Positions 6,769-13,480 are shown, counted from the first letter of the stretch. The stretch: DNA of 13,480 bases from VAZQ01 sp040510815 (GCA_040510815.1 JBEVIH010000077.1:1-13480); one strand, 5' to 3'. Notes: generated by a model from the letters alone, not told the origin. Numbers and translations are program-made.

Positions 6769-9276
6769 ATGACGGCGCTCGTCGACCTCGTGCAGAAGGG
6801 CATCGCCGCGCACCGGGCGGGACAGCTGGCCGAGGCGGAAGCGCTCTACCGGCAGGTGCTCGGCAGCGATCCCAACCAGTTCGAGGCGCTGCATTTCCTG
6901 GGCCTGATCGCGGCGCAGCGCGGCGAGCTCGCGGAGGCCGACCGCCTGGTCAGCCGGTCGCTCGCGATCAACCCCGCGACCGCCGATGGCCACTCCAACC
7001 ACGCGCGCATCCTGCGGGCGCTCAACCGGCCGCAAGATGCGCTCGCCAGCGCCGACAAGGCGCTGGCGATCAACGGCCAGTACGTGGATGCGCTGGTGCA
7101 CCGCTGCAACGCCTTGCGCGACCTCGGCCGGCCTGCGGACGCATTGTCGAGCATCGAGAAGGCGCTCGTACTCAATCCATCCTACGTGGTGGCGCTGGCG
7201 GCGCGCGGCGACGTTCTCGCCAGGCTCGGGCGGCACGCCGACGCGGTCGCCTCGTACGACCGCGCGATCGCGGTGCGGCCCGACTACGTCGAGGCGCACA
7301 ACAACCGCGGCCTGGCCCTGCACGAGCTCAAGCGTTTCGGGGAGGCGCTCGCCGCATACGACCGCGCGGTCGCGATGCGGCCCAACTACGCCGAGGCGCT
7401 CAACAACCGCGGCCTCGCGCTGCACGAGCTCAAGCGCTTCGAAGAGGCGCTCGCGAGCTTCGACCGCGCCACCGCGATCCGGCCCGACTACGCGCAGGCG
7501 TTCTATAATCGCGGGTGGACCTGCCATGCGCAGGCGCGCTTCGGCGACGCCTTGGCCGCCTATGAGCGCGCGCTTGCGATCAAGCCCGACTTTGCCGAGG
7601 CCGCCTACAACCGCGGCCACACGCTGCGGGAGCTCGACCGCCGCGAGGACGCGCTGGCCGCCTTCGCGCGCGCGACCGCGGTCAAGCCCGACCACGTCGA
7701 GGCGTTCTACAATCATGGGCTCACGCTGCAGGAGTTGCGGCGTTTCGACGAGGCGCTCGCCAGCTATGACCGCGCGCTCGCGATCAAGCCCGACCACGCC
7801 GGCGCGCTGACCAACCGCGGCCTGACCCTGCACGAGCTCAAGCGGTTCGAGGAGGCCTTGGCCGCATACGACCGTGCGCTTGCGATCAAGCCCGATCACG
7901 CCGTCGCGCTGACCAACCGCGGCCTCACCTTGCACGAGCTCAAACGCTTCGACGAGGCCTTGGCCTGTTTCGGCCGCGCGCTCGCGATCGCGCCCGACCA
8001 TGTGCAGGCGTTCAACGGCCGTGGCGCCACCTTGCACGAGCTCAGGCGCCACCATGACGCGTTGGCCGACTACGACCGCGCGCTGGCGATCAAGCCGGAT
8101 TACGCGGAGGCGCTCGACAACCGCGGCCTCTCGCTGCACGAGCTCGATCGGCTGGAGGAGGCGCTGGCCCACTATGACCGCGCGCTCGCGATCGCGTCCG
8201 ACCATGCGCCGACCTTCAACAATCGCGGCGTCACGCTGCACGAGCTCGGGCGTTTCACGGCGGCGGTTGACGACTACGAGCGGGCGCTCGCGCTCAAGCC
8301 GGATTTTGCCGACGCCGGCTTCAATCGCGGGCTGACGCGGCTGCTGAACGGACAGTTCGCGCAAGGCTGGCGTGACTACGAATTTCGACATGACGTCAAG
8401 GGCCCGACCAGCCCGCGCCCGCCGGTGGTGGCGCCGACCTGGAACCGGGAACCGCTGCGCGACAAGAGCATCGTCGTTTTCTGGGAGCAGGGGCACGGCG
8501 ATATCGTGCAGATTGCGCGCTACCTGCACTCGCTCAACGCGCTGGGCGCGCGCGTCACCTTGCTCGCGCCGAGGAATCTGCAGCGGCTGCTGCGGCCGTT
8601 CGCCGGGCCGGTCGAATTGACGTCGGCGCTCGACGGCACGCGCGCGTTCGACTTCCAATGCCCGCTGATGAGCCTGCCGCTGAAATTCGACACCGATCTC
8701 GGATCCATCCCGAACGCGGTGCCGTATCTTCGCGCCGAGCCCGAGCTGGCCGCGCGCTGGCGCGAGAAGATCGGGCAAGCCGGCTTCAAGATCGGCATCT
8801 GCTGGCAGGGAAACCCGATCGCCAAGGTCGACAAGGGACGCTCGGTACCGCTGGTGCAATTTGCGCCGCTGGCGCGGCTGCCGGAGGTCAGGCTGATCAG
8901 CCTGCAGAAGCATCACGGGCTCGATCAGCTCGACCGGCTGCCGGCCGACGTGAAGCTCGAGACGCTCGGCGACGATTTCGACGCCGGTCCCGACGCCTTC
9001 GTCGATACCGCAGCGGTGATGATGAGCCTCGACCTCGTCGTCACCTCGGATACCGCGATGGCGCACCTCGCCGGCGCGCTGGCGCGCCCGACCTGGGTGG
9101 CGCTCAAGCACGTGCCGGACTGGCGCTGGCTCATCGATCGCGACGATTGCCCGTGGTATCCGGGCATGCGCCTGTTCCGCCAGCCCGAGCGCGGCAATTG
9201 GGACGCGGTGTTTGCACGGATCGCCGAGGAGCTGCGCGCGCTGCTCGCCGCGCGCCCGAGCGGGCGCGTGACCTAG
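6769..9276 (+). CDS. TPR-repeat protein with C-terminal GT9-like glycosyltransferase domain
   Basis: An 835-residue protein with no signal peptide. Residues 7-516 hold about 15 tetratricopeptide units of exactly 34 residues, most with the core NRGLxLHELxRFxEALAxYDRALAIKPDxA; a degenerate sixteenth unit leads into the C-terminal domain (about 550-825). That domain has the fold marks of GT-B enzymes like ADP-heptose transferases (GT9): EQGHGD (573-578), GICWQGNP (676-683), TSDTAMAHLAGAL (about 759-771) and DWRW (784-787). Similar TPR-plus-transferase fusions are common in Bradyrhizobium-type genomes but mostly lack known substrates. It lacks the usual marks of the SPINDLY/OGT (GT41) family. ATG 6769 follows an AGGA ribosome site at 6759-6762. 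The stop TAG (9274-9276) lies inside the first arm of a terminator-like palindrome. Protein or glycan glycosylation is possible; donor and acceptor cannot be told. Confidence 0.9.
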   Translation: MTALVDLVQKGIAAHRAGQLAEAEALYRQVLGSDPNQFEALHFLGLIAAQRGELAEADRLVSRSLAINPATADGHSNHARILRALNRPQDALASADKALAINGQYVDALVHRCNALRDLGRPADALSSIEKALVLNPSYVVALAARGDVLARLGRHADAVASYDRAIAVRPDYVEAHNNRGLALHELKRFGEALAAYDRAVAMRPNYAEALNNRGLALHELKRFEEALASFDRATAIRPDYAQAFYNRGWTCHAQARFGDALAAYERALAIKPDFAEAAYNRGHTLRELDRREDALAAFARATAVKPDHVEAFYNHGLTLQELRRFDEALASYDRALAIKPDHAGALTNRGLTLHELKRFEEALAAYDRALAIKPDHAVALTNRGLTLHELKRFDEALACFGRALAIAPDHVQAFNGRGATLHELRRHHDALADYDRALAIKPDYAEALDNRGLSLHELDRLEEALAHYDRALAIASDHAPTFNNRGVTLHELGRFTAAVDDYERALALKPDFADAGFNRGLTRLLNGQFAQGWRDYEFRHDVKGPTSPRPPVVAPTWNREPLRDKSIVVFWEQGHGDIVQIARYLHSLNALGARVTLLAPRNLQRLLRPFAGPVELTSALDGTRAFDFQCPLMSLPLKFDTDLGSIPNAVPYLRAEPELAARWREKIGQAGFKIGICWQGNPIAKVDKGRSVPLVQFAPLARLPEVRLISLQKHHGLDQLDRLPADVKLETLGDDFDAGPDAFVDTAAVMMSLDLVVTSDTAMAHLAGALARPTWVALKHVPDWRWLIDRDDCPWYPGMRLFRQPERGNWDAVFARIAEELRALLAARPSGRVT
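6889..8316 (+). repeat. in-frame 102-base tandem repeat array (14 TPR units)
   Basis: Fourteen consecutive units of exactly 102 bases, each coding one 34-residue TPR, with no insertion or deletion between them. The middle units (about 7297-8316) are closest to one another; units 11 and 12 (starting at 7807 or so) share the segment LTNRGLTLHELKRF identically and long runs of codons. The first units (to about 7290) have diverged more. This pattern fits expansion by tandem duplication followed by partial homogenisation. Confidence 0.9.
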
Positions 9277-9321
9277 AGCGGGATGACTTTTCCTCGAATC
9301 GTCATCCCGCTCTAGCTTTTT
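9273..9321 (+). terminator. strong hairpin with T-run ending the TPR gene
   Basis: A perfect 15-base stem, CTAGAGCGGGATGAC (9273-9287) pairing with GTCATCCCGCTCTAG (9301-9315), encloses a 13-base loop and is followed by TTTTT at 9317-9321. This is a textbook intrinsic terminator for + strand transcription. The left arm begins on the last coding base and contains the TAG stop of the TPR gene. The hairpin is also the first half of a larger palindromic repeat element. Confidence 0.75.
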
Positions 9322-9433
9322 GTTGGAGCATGATCTTTACCGAAAACCGGGATCCACCCATAGCGCGTCGGAAGACGCGCGTGAACACGCTTATGATCAA
9401 GTCCGGGGCAGGCTTTTTCGGGATCATGCTCTA
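9273..9433. repeat. composite palindromic intergenic repeat element (two hairpin modules)
   Basis: The whole space between two convergent genes is one structured element. Module A is the 15-bp hairpin at 9273-9315. Module B has outer arms GAGCATGATC (9326-9335) and GATCATGCTC (9422-9431), inner arms CCGAAAA (9340-9346) and TTTTCGG (9415-9421) with a four-base TTTA bulge on the left, and a nested hairpin GCGCGTC-GGAA-GACGCGC (9363-9380). The outermost bases are inverted copies: TAGAGC at 9274-9279 and GCTCTA at 9428-9433. I recall similar TAGAGC/GCTCTA palindromes being frequent between genes in Bradyrhizobium-like genomes. It has no coding capacity, so any mobility would need a transposase elsewhere. 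Copy number cannot be judged from one window. Confidence 0.7.
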
Positions 9434-10402
9434 ATCCACCTTCGCGCCGGAAAACTTCACAACCTTCGCCCATTTCTCGGTTTCGTCGATGACGAACTTG
9501 CGGAACTCGGCGACGCTCATCGGCATCGGCGCCGCACCGAGGTCGGCGAACCGTGCTTTGATCCTGGGGTCCGCCAGTCCCACAGTGATCTCCCGGTTCA
9601 GCCGTTGGATGATTTCGGGCGGCGTGTCCCGCGGGGCGCCGACGCCGAACCAGGCGCTGAGCTCGTAGCCCGGGACGGTGTCGGCAATGGTCGGCACATC
9701 CGGCAGCACATCGGACCGGGTCGCGCTCGTCACCCCAAGCGCGCGCAGCTTTCCGGCTTTGATGTGCTCGATCGAGGACGGAACGGTATCGAACATCACG
9801 TGCACTTGACCCGACATCAAGTCGTGCAGCGCCGGCCCCGAGCCGCGATACGGCACGTGGAGAATATCGACGCCGGCCATCACCTTGAACAACTCGGCTG
9901 CGAGATGCGCCGATGTGCCGTTACCGGCGGACGCATAACTGATCTTGCCGGGATTGGCCTTGGCATAGGCGATGAACTCGCCCACCGTCTTCACGGGCAG
10001 TGACGGCGTCACCTCCATCACGTTCGGCACGCGCACCAGCCCGGCAATCGGTGCGATATCGGCGAGGAAATTGAACGGGAGCTTTTGGTAGAGCGTGGCA
10101 TTGATGGCATGGACGTGCGCCACCATGAGGATCGTGTAGCCGTCGGGCGACGCGTTGACCGCCGCCTGGGTACCGATATTGCCGCCGGCTCCCGGCCTAT
10201 TGTCGATGACCAATTGCTGGCCGAGCCGCTCCGACAGGTACTGGCCCATGATGCGCGCCAGGATGTCGGTCGGACCGCCGGCAGCGAAGGCGACGATCCA
10301 ACGCACCGGCCGCGTCGGATAATCCTGCGCCGCGGCGCCGCCGACCCCGATGCCGACAAGACAAAGGAGACTCAATGCAAGAAAGCGAATGCGTCGGATC
10401 AT
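9431..10402 (-). CDS. Bug-family (TctC-like) periplasmic solute-binding protein, orphan
   Basis: A 323-residue extracytoplasmic binding protein of the Bug/TctC family, which binds carboxylates or similar small solutes in the periplasm. A signal peptide is clear: RRIR, a hydrophobic stretch, then AAA-QD with cleavage likely after residue 25; Cys14 is not in a lipobox. Family marks follow: DYPTRPVRWIVAFAAGGPTD (26-45), the NRPGAGGNIG loop, and SYASAGNGTSAHLA leading to HVPYRGSGPALHDL. Length is normal for the family. Start ATG (10400-10402, complement) has a modest GGTGG ribosome site six bases before it. The stop TAG (9431-9433) is formed by the end of the neighbouring palindromic element. No TctA/TctB membrane genes lie nearby, which is usual for Bug orphans. 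The ligand is unknown; the divergent amidohydrolase is the only contextual hint. Confidence 0.93.
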   Translation of the reverse strand: MIRRIRFLALSLLCLVGIGVGGAAAQDYPTRPVRWIVAFAAGGPTDILARIMGQYLSERLGQQLVIDNRPGAGGNIGTQAAVNASPDGYTILMVAHVHAINATLYQKLPFNFLADIAPIAGLVRVPNVMEVTPSLPVKTVGEFIAYAKANPGKISYASAGNGTSAHLAAELFKVMAGVDILHVPYRGSGPALHDLMSGQVHVMFDTVPSSIEHIKAGKLRALGVTSATRSDVLPDVPTIADTVPGYELSAWFGVGAPRDTPPEIIQRLNREITVGLADPRIKARFADLGAAPMPMSVAEFRKFVIDETEKWAKVVKFSGAKVD

Positions 10403-10720
10403 GGCGTGCCACCGTCAACGCCGCGAACGGGCAACCTTGACCGTCGGAGGGCGCCGTCCTCCGGTCGTGACAAATGATATACGAGCGCAGTTCCCTGCGC
10501 ATCGGCGCGCTGCTCGTTCACAGCCGCAGCGAAAGGACAAGCCGATCAGAGTTGTCGTGAGGAAAGACCAAGGAAGCTTAAGCAGATTTCACGACGGGTG
10601 AGAATTTCTAAGGCATGGCCCAAAAATGATGCCTTGCGGATAAGTTCGACAAGAAGACATTTGGCCAGCGGCGCACACTGCAGCCTCCCCGTCAGCTGTG
10701 CAATTGGGCCTGCGTGGACA
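10403..10720. other. 318-base divergent spacer with repeated GTCGTGA and small inverted repeats
   Basis: No gene is supported here, though the amidohydrolase frame stays open back to 10598. The spacer must hold the promoters of the Bug gene (-) and probably the amidohydrolase (+). The heptamer GTCGTGA occurs at 10464-10470 and 10554-10560, and inverted as TCACGAC at 10589-10595. Other inverted repeats are CGGAGG/CCTCCG (10445-10463), GCGCA/TGCGC (10485-10500) and AAGGCAT/ATGCCTT (10610-10635, 12-base loop). I could not fix convincing -35/-10 pairs on either strand. The part from about 10550 to 10670 is more A+T-rich than its surroundings. Confidence 0.45.
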
Positions 10721-11653
10721 ATGATTATCGATTTTCACAATCATCACATTCCGGCGCGCTTCGAGGTGACTGCCGTGCAGGCCGCTCCGGCCAGCCAGCG
10801 CGCCCGCTGGGAAGCGATTGCGCGCAGGTTGTCGGACGAGGACCTCTTGCTCAAGGACGTCCGCGACGGCGAGCTCAGCGCGCGGGTCGTCAACATCCCC
10901 GCCCAGTTGATGGCGGATGCGGACGGCCGCGTCCGGCACGACACCATCATGGCCATGAACGATGATCTCGCCGGGCTGGTCGCGCGACATCCGGGCCGCA
11001 TCCACGGCCTGGCATCGGTCGATGCCTATGACGGCGACAAGTCGGCCCGCGAGGCCGAGCGCGCCATCCGCGAGCTTGGATTGCGCGGCCTCTTCATCGA
11101 GTGCGCGCGCGGCGATCTCCTGATCGATGCGCCGCAGGCGCGCCCCACGCTCGAGGTTGCGGCCAAGCACGGCGTGCCGGTGTTCGTGCATCCGGTGGCC
11201 CCGCAGCCGCTGACGCGGCAGATGGTTCCCTATGGGTTGATCGGCACGCTGTTCGCACGCGGCACGGTGAATTCGGCGTCCCTCATCGCGCTGGTCGAAG
11301 GCGGAGTGTTCTCGCAGTTGCTCGGCTTGCGGGTTGTCGTCACAGCCCATGCGATCGGCGGCCTGGCGATGGCGGCCGGCCTTTCGGGCCAGAGCCGCCT
11401 GCCCGGCGGCACCATCGATGTGATGCGCAGGCATGTCTTCATCGATACGACGCTGTTTCATCCCGCCTTGATCCGCGCATCGGTCGATCTCTTGGGCGCC
11501 GGGAATGTGGTTGCCGGCAGCGACTGGCCGGTCGCCGGCGACAAGCCGCTTCGCGACCCGCTGACGGAGGCGATGCGGGGCGCAAACCTCTCCGATGACG
11601 AGCAGAGCGCCATCGCCGCAGGCAACTGCCTGCGGCTGTTGGGCATCGGCTGA
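10721..11653 (+). CDS. amidohydrolase-2 family metal-dependent hydrolase/decarboxylase (ACMSD-like)
   Basis: A 310-residue TIM-barrel enzyme of the amidohydrolase superfamily, cytosolic. The metal site is complete: HNH at residues 6-8 (IIDFHNHH, right at the N-terminus as usual for this family), His157 (VFVHPV), His210 (VVVTAHAIGG, where relatives usually read HxGG) and Asp268 (AGSDWP). Relatives include aminocarboxymuconate-semialdehyde decarboxylase and gamma-resorcylate-type decarboxylases, so it may decarboxylate or hydrolyse an aromatic or ring-opened acid; the actual substrate cannot be told. ATG 10721 was chosen because it puts the DFHNH strand at the N-terminus; the frame stays open 41 codons further up to 10598, but that stretch is low-complexity and unlike the family. 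The ribosome site is poor (GTGGA). It is divergent from the Bug gene and 88 bases before the GNAT gene. Confidence 0.88.
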   Translation: MIIDFHNHHIPARFEVTAVQAAPASQRARWEAIARRLSDEDLLLKDVRDGELSARVVNIPAQLMADADGRVRHDTIMAMNDDLAGLVARHPGRIHGLASVDAYDGDKSAREAERAIRELGLRGLFIECARGDLLIDAPQARPTLEVAAKHGVPVFVHPVAPQPLTRQMVPYGLIGTLFARGTVNSASLIALVEGGVFSQLLGLRVVVTAHAIGGLAMAAGLSGQSRLPGGTIDVMRRHVFIDTTLFHPALIRASVDLLGAGNVVAGSDWPVAGDKPLRDPLTEAMRGANLSDDEQSAIAAGNCLRLLGIG

Positions 11654-11741
11654 CCAGCCAGATTTCGCTTTGCTTCGGCCCGGTGTGCCCGTCTGCGGCG
11701 AACCGGTTGACGCTGCGCGTTCGGTTTTGAAACTCAGGTGA

Positions 11742-12197
11742 ATGACCAGCGCGCCGATGATTCGCATGGCGGTGCCGGGCGATGCCCAAAGGCTCGCCGC
11801 CATCGCCGTTGCGGCCTATGCCAAATACGTGCCGCGGATCGGCCGCGAGCCCATGCCCATGCGGGCGGACTTTCCCGCCGCCATCGCCGCCGGCCACGTG
11901 GTGGTGATCGAGCACGCGGGAGCGATCCAAGGCTATCTGGTCGCCTGGGCGGAGCCGGACGCCTATTTCCTCGACAACATCGCGGTCGACCCGGCGCACG
12001 CGGGCACGGGTCTCGGCCGGGCGCTCATCGGCCATGCCGCCGCGGAGGCGCGTCGTCGCCGTTTGCCGGCGTTGCGCCTCCACACCCATGTGAAGATGAC
12101 CGAGAACATCGCGATCTATGGCCATCTCGGATTCGTCGAGACCCATCGAGGGATCGAGAATGGCTTCCACCGCGTCCACATGTGGCGGGAGCTGTGA
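11742..12197 (+). CDS. GNAT-family N-acetyltransferase
   Basis: A 151-residue acetyl-CoA-dependent acyltransferase of the GNAT superfamily; substrate unknown. The fold is recognisable: IRMAVPGDAQRLAAIA as the first strand and helix, YFLDNIAVDPAHAGTGLGRALI (75-96) as motif A with the pyrophosphate-binding loop AGTGLG (87-92), and NIAIYGHLGFVE (122-133) as motif B. The usual Gln or Arg at the head of the loop is Ala87. The start is uncertain: ATG 11742 has AGGTG only one base away, which is too close, while ATG 11757 would start directly at MIRMAVPGD as many GNATs do. A TTGACG at 11707-11712 could be a -35 box but has no matching -10. The stop TGA (12195-12197) directly abuts the prfB stop on the other strand. 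Confidence 0.88.
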   Translation: MTSAPMIRMAVPGDAQRLAAIAVAAYAKYVPRIGREPMPMRADFPAAIAAGHVVVIEHAGAIQGYLVAWAEPDAYFLDNIAVDPAHAGTGLGRALIGHAAAEARRRRLPALRLHTHVKMTENIAIYGHLGFVETHRGIENGFHRVHMWREL

Positions 12198-13329
12198 TCA
12201 CTCCACGTCCTCGACCTCGATCGGCCCCTTGCCGAACGCCTTCTGCGCCAGCGCCGCCTCCATGAACTGGTCGAGGTCGCCGTCGAGCACCGCGCCGGTG
12301 TTGGAGGTCTGCACGCCGGTGCGCAGGTCCTTCACCATCTGGTAGGGCTGCAGCACGTAGGAACGAATCTGGTGGCCCCACCCGATGTCGGTCTTGGCGG
12401 CATTATCGGCGAGCGCCTGTTCCTCGCGCTTCTTCAATTCCATCTCGTAAAGACGCGCGCGCAACATGTCCCACGCCTGCGCCCGGTTGCGGTGCTGCGA
12501 GCGGTCGTTCTGGCAGAACACCACAATGCCGGTCGGGAGGTGGGTCAGGCGGATCGCGGATTCGGTCTTGTTGACGTGCTGGCCCCCTGCCCCGCTCGCA
12601 CGCATGGTATCGACTTTGACGTCGGCCTCCTTGATGTCGACCTTGATGCTGTCGTCGATCACCGGGTAGGTCTCGATGCTGGCGAACGAGGTATGGCGGC
12701 GCGCGTTCGAATCGAACGGTGAAATGCGCACCAGGCGATGCACGCCCATCTCGGTCTTGAGCCAGCCATAGGCGTTGCGGCCCTTGACGTGGATCGTGGC
12801 GGACTTGATGCCGGCCTCTTCGCCCTGGCTTTCCTCCATGAACTCGACCTTGAAGCCGTGCTTTTCGGCCCAGCGCGTGTACATGCGCAGCAGCATGCTG
12901 GCCCAGTCCTGGCTCTCGGTGCCGCCGGCGCCGGCATGGACTTCCAGATAGGCCTCGTTGCTGTCGGCCTCACCAGAAAGCAGCGCCTCGGTCTCGCGCC
13001 GCGCGACCTCGGTTTTCAACGCGCGCAGCGCGTTCTCGGCGTCGGTCACGACCGCCTGATCCTTCTCGGCTTCGCCGAGCTCGATCATTCCGATATTGTC
13101 TTCAAGCTCCTGCTCGATGCGGCCGATCGACGTGAGCTGATCCTCGAGCGCGGTGCGCTCCTGCATCACGCGTTGCGCGCGCTGCTGGTCGTTCCAGAGA
13201 TTGGGGTCTTCGGCCTGGGCGTTCAGCTCGTCGAGCCGCCGGCGCGCTTTGTCGACGTCAAAGATGCCTCCTCAGCAGCCCGACCGACTGCTTGATGTCA
13301 TCGACAATCTTCTGGATTTCGGCGCGCAT
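12198..13329 (-). CDS. prfB: peptide chain release factor 2, expressed by programmed +1 frameshift
   Basis: Class I release factor that reads UGA and UAA stops and releases the nascent chain in the ribosome. The gene is in two frames: codons 1-23 from ATG at 13327-13329 (complement) to CTT at 13261-13263, then an in-frame TGA (13258-13260). Skipping the T (13260) continues with GAC and stays open to the TGA at 12198-12200. The joined product is 376 residues, close to E. coli RF2's 365. Diagnostic motifs are SPF (about residues 203-205), the RF2 stop-reading motif, and GAGGQHVNKT with the catalytic GGQ at about 248-250. A frame starting at GTG 13167-13169 would lose the first 53 residues and should not be used. 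The gene lies on the same strand, 70 bases after the gene at the window's right edge. Confidence 0.97.
13257..13272 (-). promoter_or_regulatory. prfB programmed +1 frameshift site
   Basis: Read on the complement, AGGAGG (13272-13267) is followed by CAT, the slippery codon CTT, the in-frame stop TGA, and C. This matches in order and spacing the known RF2 autoregulatory site (Shine-Dalgarno-like sequence, three bases, CTT TGA C). When RF2 is scarce, the ribosome pauses at the poorly read UGA-C and shifts +1, restoring RF2; when RF2 is plentiful, translation stops after 23 residues. The mechanism is established for the family; here it is inferred from sequence identity. Confidence 0.95.
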
Positions 13330-13399
13330 GGCCCGTTGCTGGCTCCTGTGTGAGGCCGATGTAGCGGCGCACGCCGCAAAGCGCAACCGGCCGGCGGAT

Positions 13400-13480
13400 C
13401 TAGTAGAGCCCGCCGGGACGCATGATGTTGCCGGCATCCGGCTGATACCCTTGCTGGTAGCCCTGCTGGTACCCTTGCTG
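13400..13480 (-). CDS. C-terminus of an upstream gene, possibly class A penicillin-binding protein (mrcA/PBP1a)
   Basis: Only the last 26 codons and the TAG (13400-13402, complement) are present. They read three QQGY repeats, then QPDAGNIMRPGGLY. The repeats are 12-base units at DNA level (CAGCAAGGGTAC with small changes), from 13480 down to about 13445. In related genomes I recall a PBP1a gene (mrcA) directly upstream of prfB with a Pro/Gln/Tyr-rich tail ending in GLY or similar, so that is the likeliest identity. Nothing in the visible part is diagnostic. No clear terminator stands between this stop and the prfB start, so read-through into prfB is possible. Confidence 0.5.
   Translation of the reverse strand, partial: QQGYQQGYQQGYQPDAGNIMRPGGLY

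Noticed and set aside
6478..9111. 877-codon open frame on the complement strand opposite the TPR gene
   Set aside because: It follows the 102-base period of the sense gene, gives an Arg/Val/Gly-rich repetitive product with no recognisable family, and arises because GC-biased codons in the repeat leave few antisense stops.
10598..10720. 41-codon N-terminal extension of the amidohydrolase
   Set aside because: The metal-binding HxH normally lies within the first ten residues, as with ATG 10721; the extension has no family-like sequence or ribosome site.
10721..10744. Hairpin ATGATT/AATCAT covering the amidohydrolase start codon
   Set aside because: The six-base A+T-rich stem with a 12-base loop is weak, and the bases are constrained by the conserved IIDFHNHH coding sequence.
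12198..13169. prfB starting at GTG 13167-13169
   Set aside because: This would drop the conserved RF2 N-terminus; the frameshift site and upstream 23 codons explain the gene fully.

Overview
The window looks like the chromosome of a high-GC alphaproteobacterium of the order Hyphomicrobiales (Rhizobiales), probably near Bradyrhizobium or related Bradyrhizobiaceae/Xanthobacteraceae. This rests on strong GC bias at third codon positions, recognisable alphaproteobacterial versions of tyrS, the AsmA/DUF3971 protein, bcp and prfB, a Bug-type binding protein, and an intergenic palindromic element of the TAGAGC...GCTCTA kind that I associate with this group. No database search was possible.

Layout. 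The end of tyrS (+) converges on a 1209-residue AsmA-like envelope protein (-) with 3 bases between them. Divergent from that gene lies bcp (+), a one-cysteine peroxiredoxin, then a membrane-anchored LytM/M23 peptidase (+), then an 835-residue protein with about 15 TPR units and a GT9-like glycosyltransferase fold (+). A 160-base palindromic repeat element fills the space between this gene and a convergent orphan Bug-family periplasmic binding protein (-). Both flanking genes take their stop codon from the ends of the element. A 318-base divergent spacer with several short inverted and direct repeats precedes an ACMSD-like amidohydrolase (+) and a GNAT acetyltransferase (+). The GNAT gene meets prfB (-) stop-to-stop with no base between. 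prfB needs a programmed +1 frameshift (AGGAGG-CAT-CTT-TGA-C) to be read in full. The last bases hold the repetitive C-terminus of the next upstream gene on the same strand, possibly a class A penicillin-binding protein.

How the genes fit together. tyrS and prfB are translation housekeeping genes. The AsmA-like protein, LytM peptidase and probable PBP end all act at the cell envelope, while bcp handles peroxides. The Bug protein and amidohydrolase could form a small uptake and catabolism pair, but that is inference from adjacency only. CtrA-like sequences lie upstream of the peptidase and between the AsmA gene and bcp. I found no RNA genes, CRISPR arrays, phage genes or transposase genes. The region is mostly ordinary core chromosome. 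The best signals are the prfB recoding site, the stop-donating repeat element and the recently expanded TPR array. I did not find a convincing previously undescribed multi-gene system.
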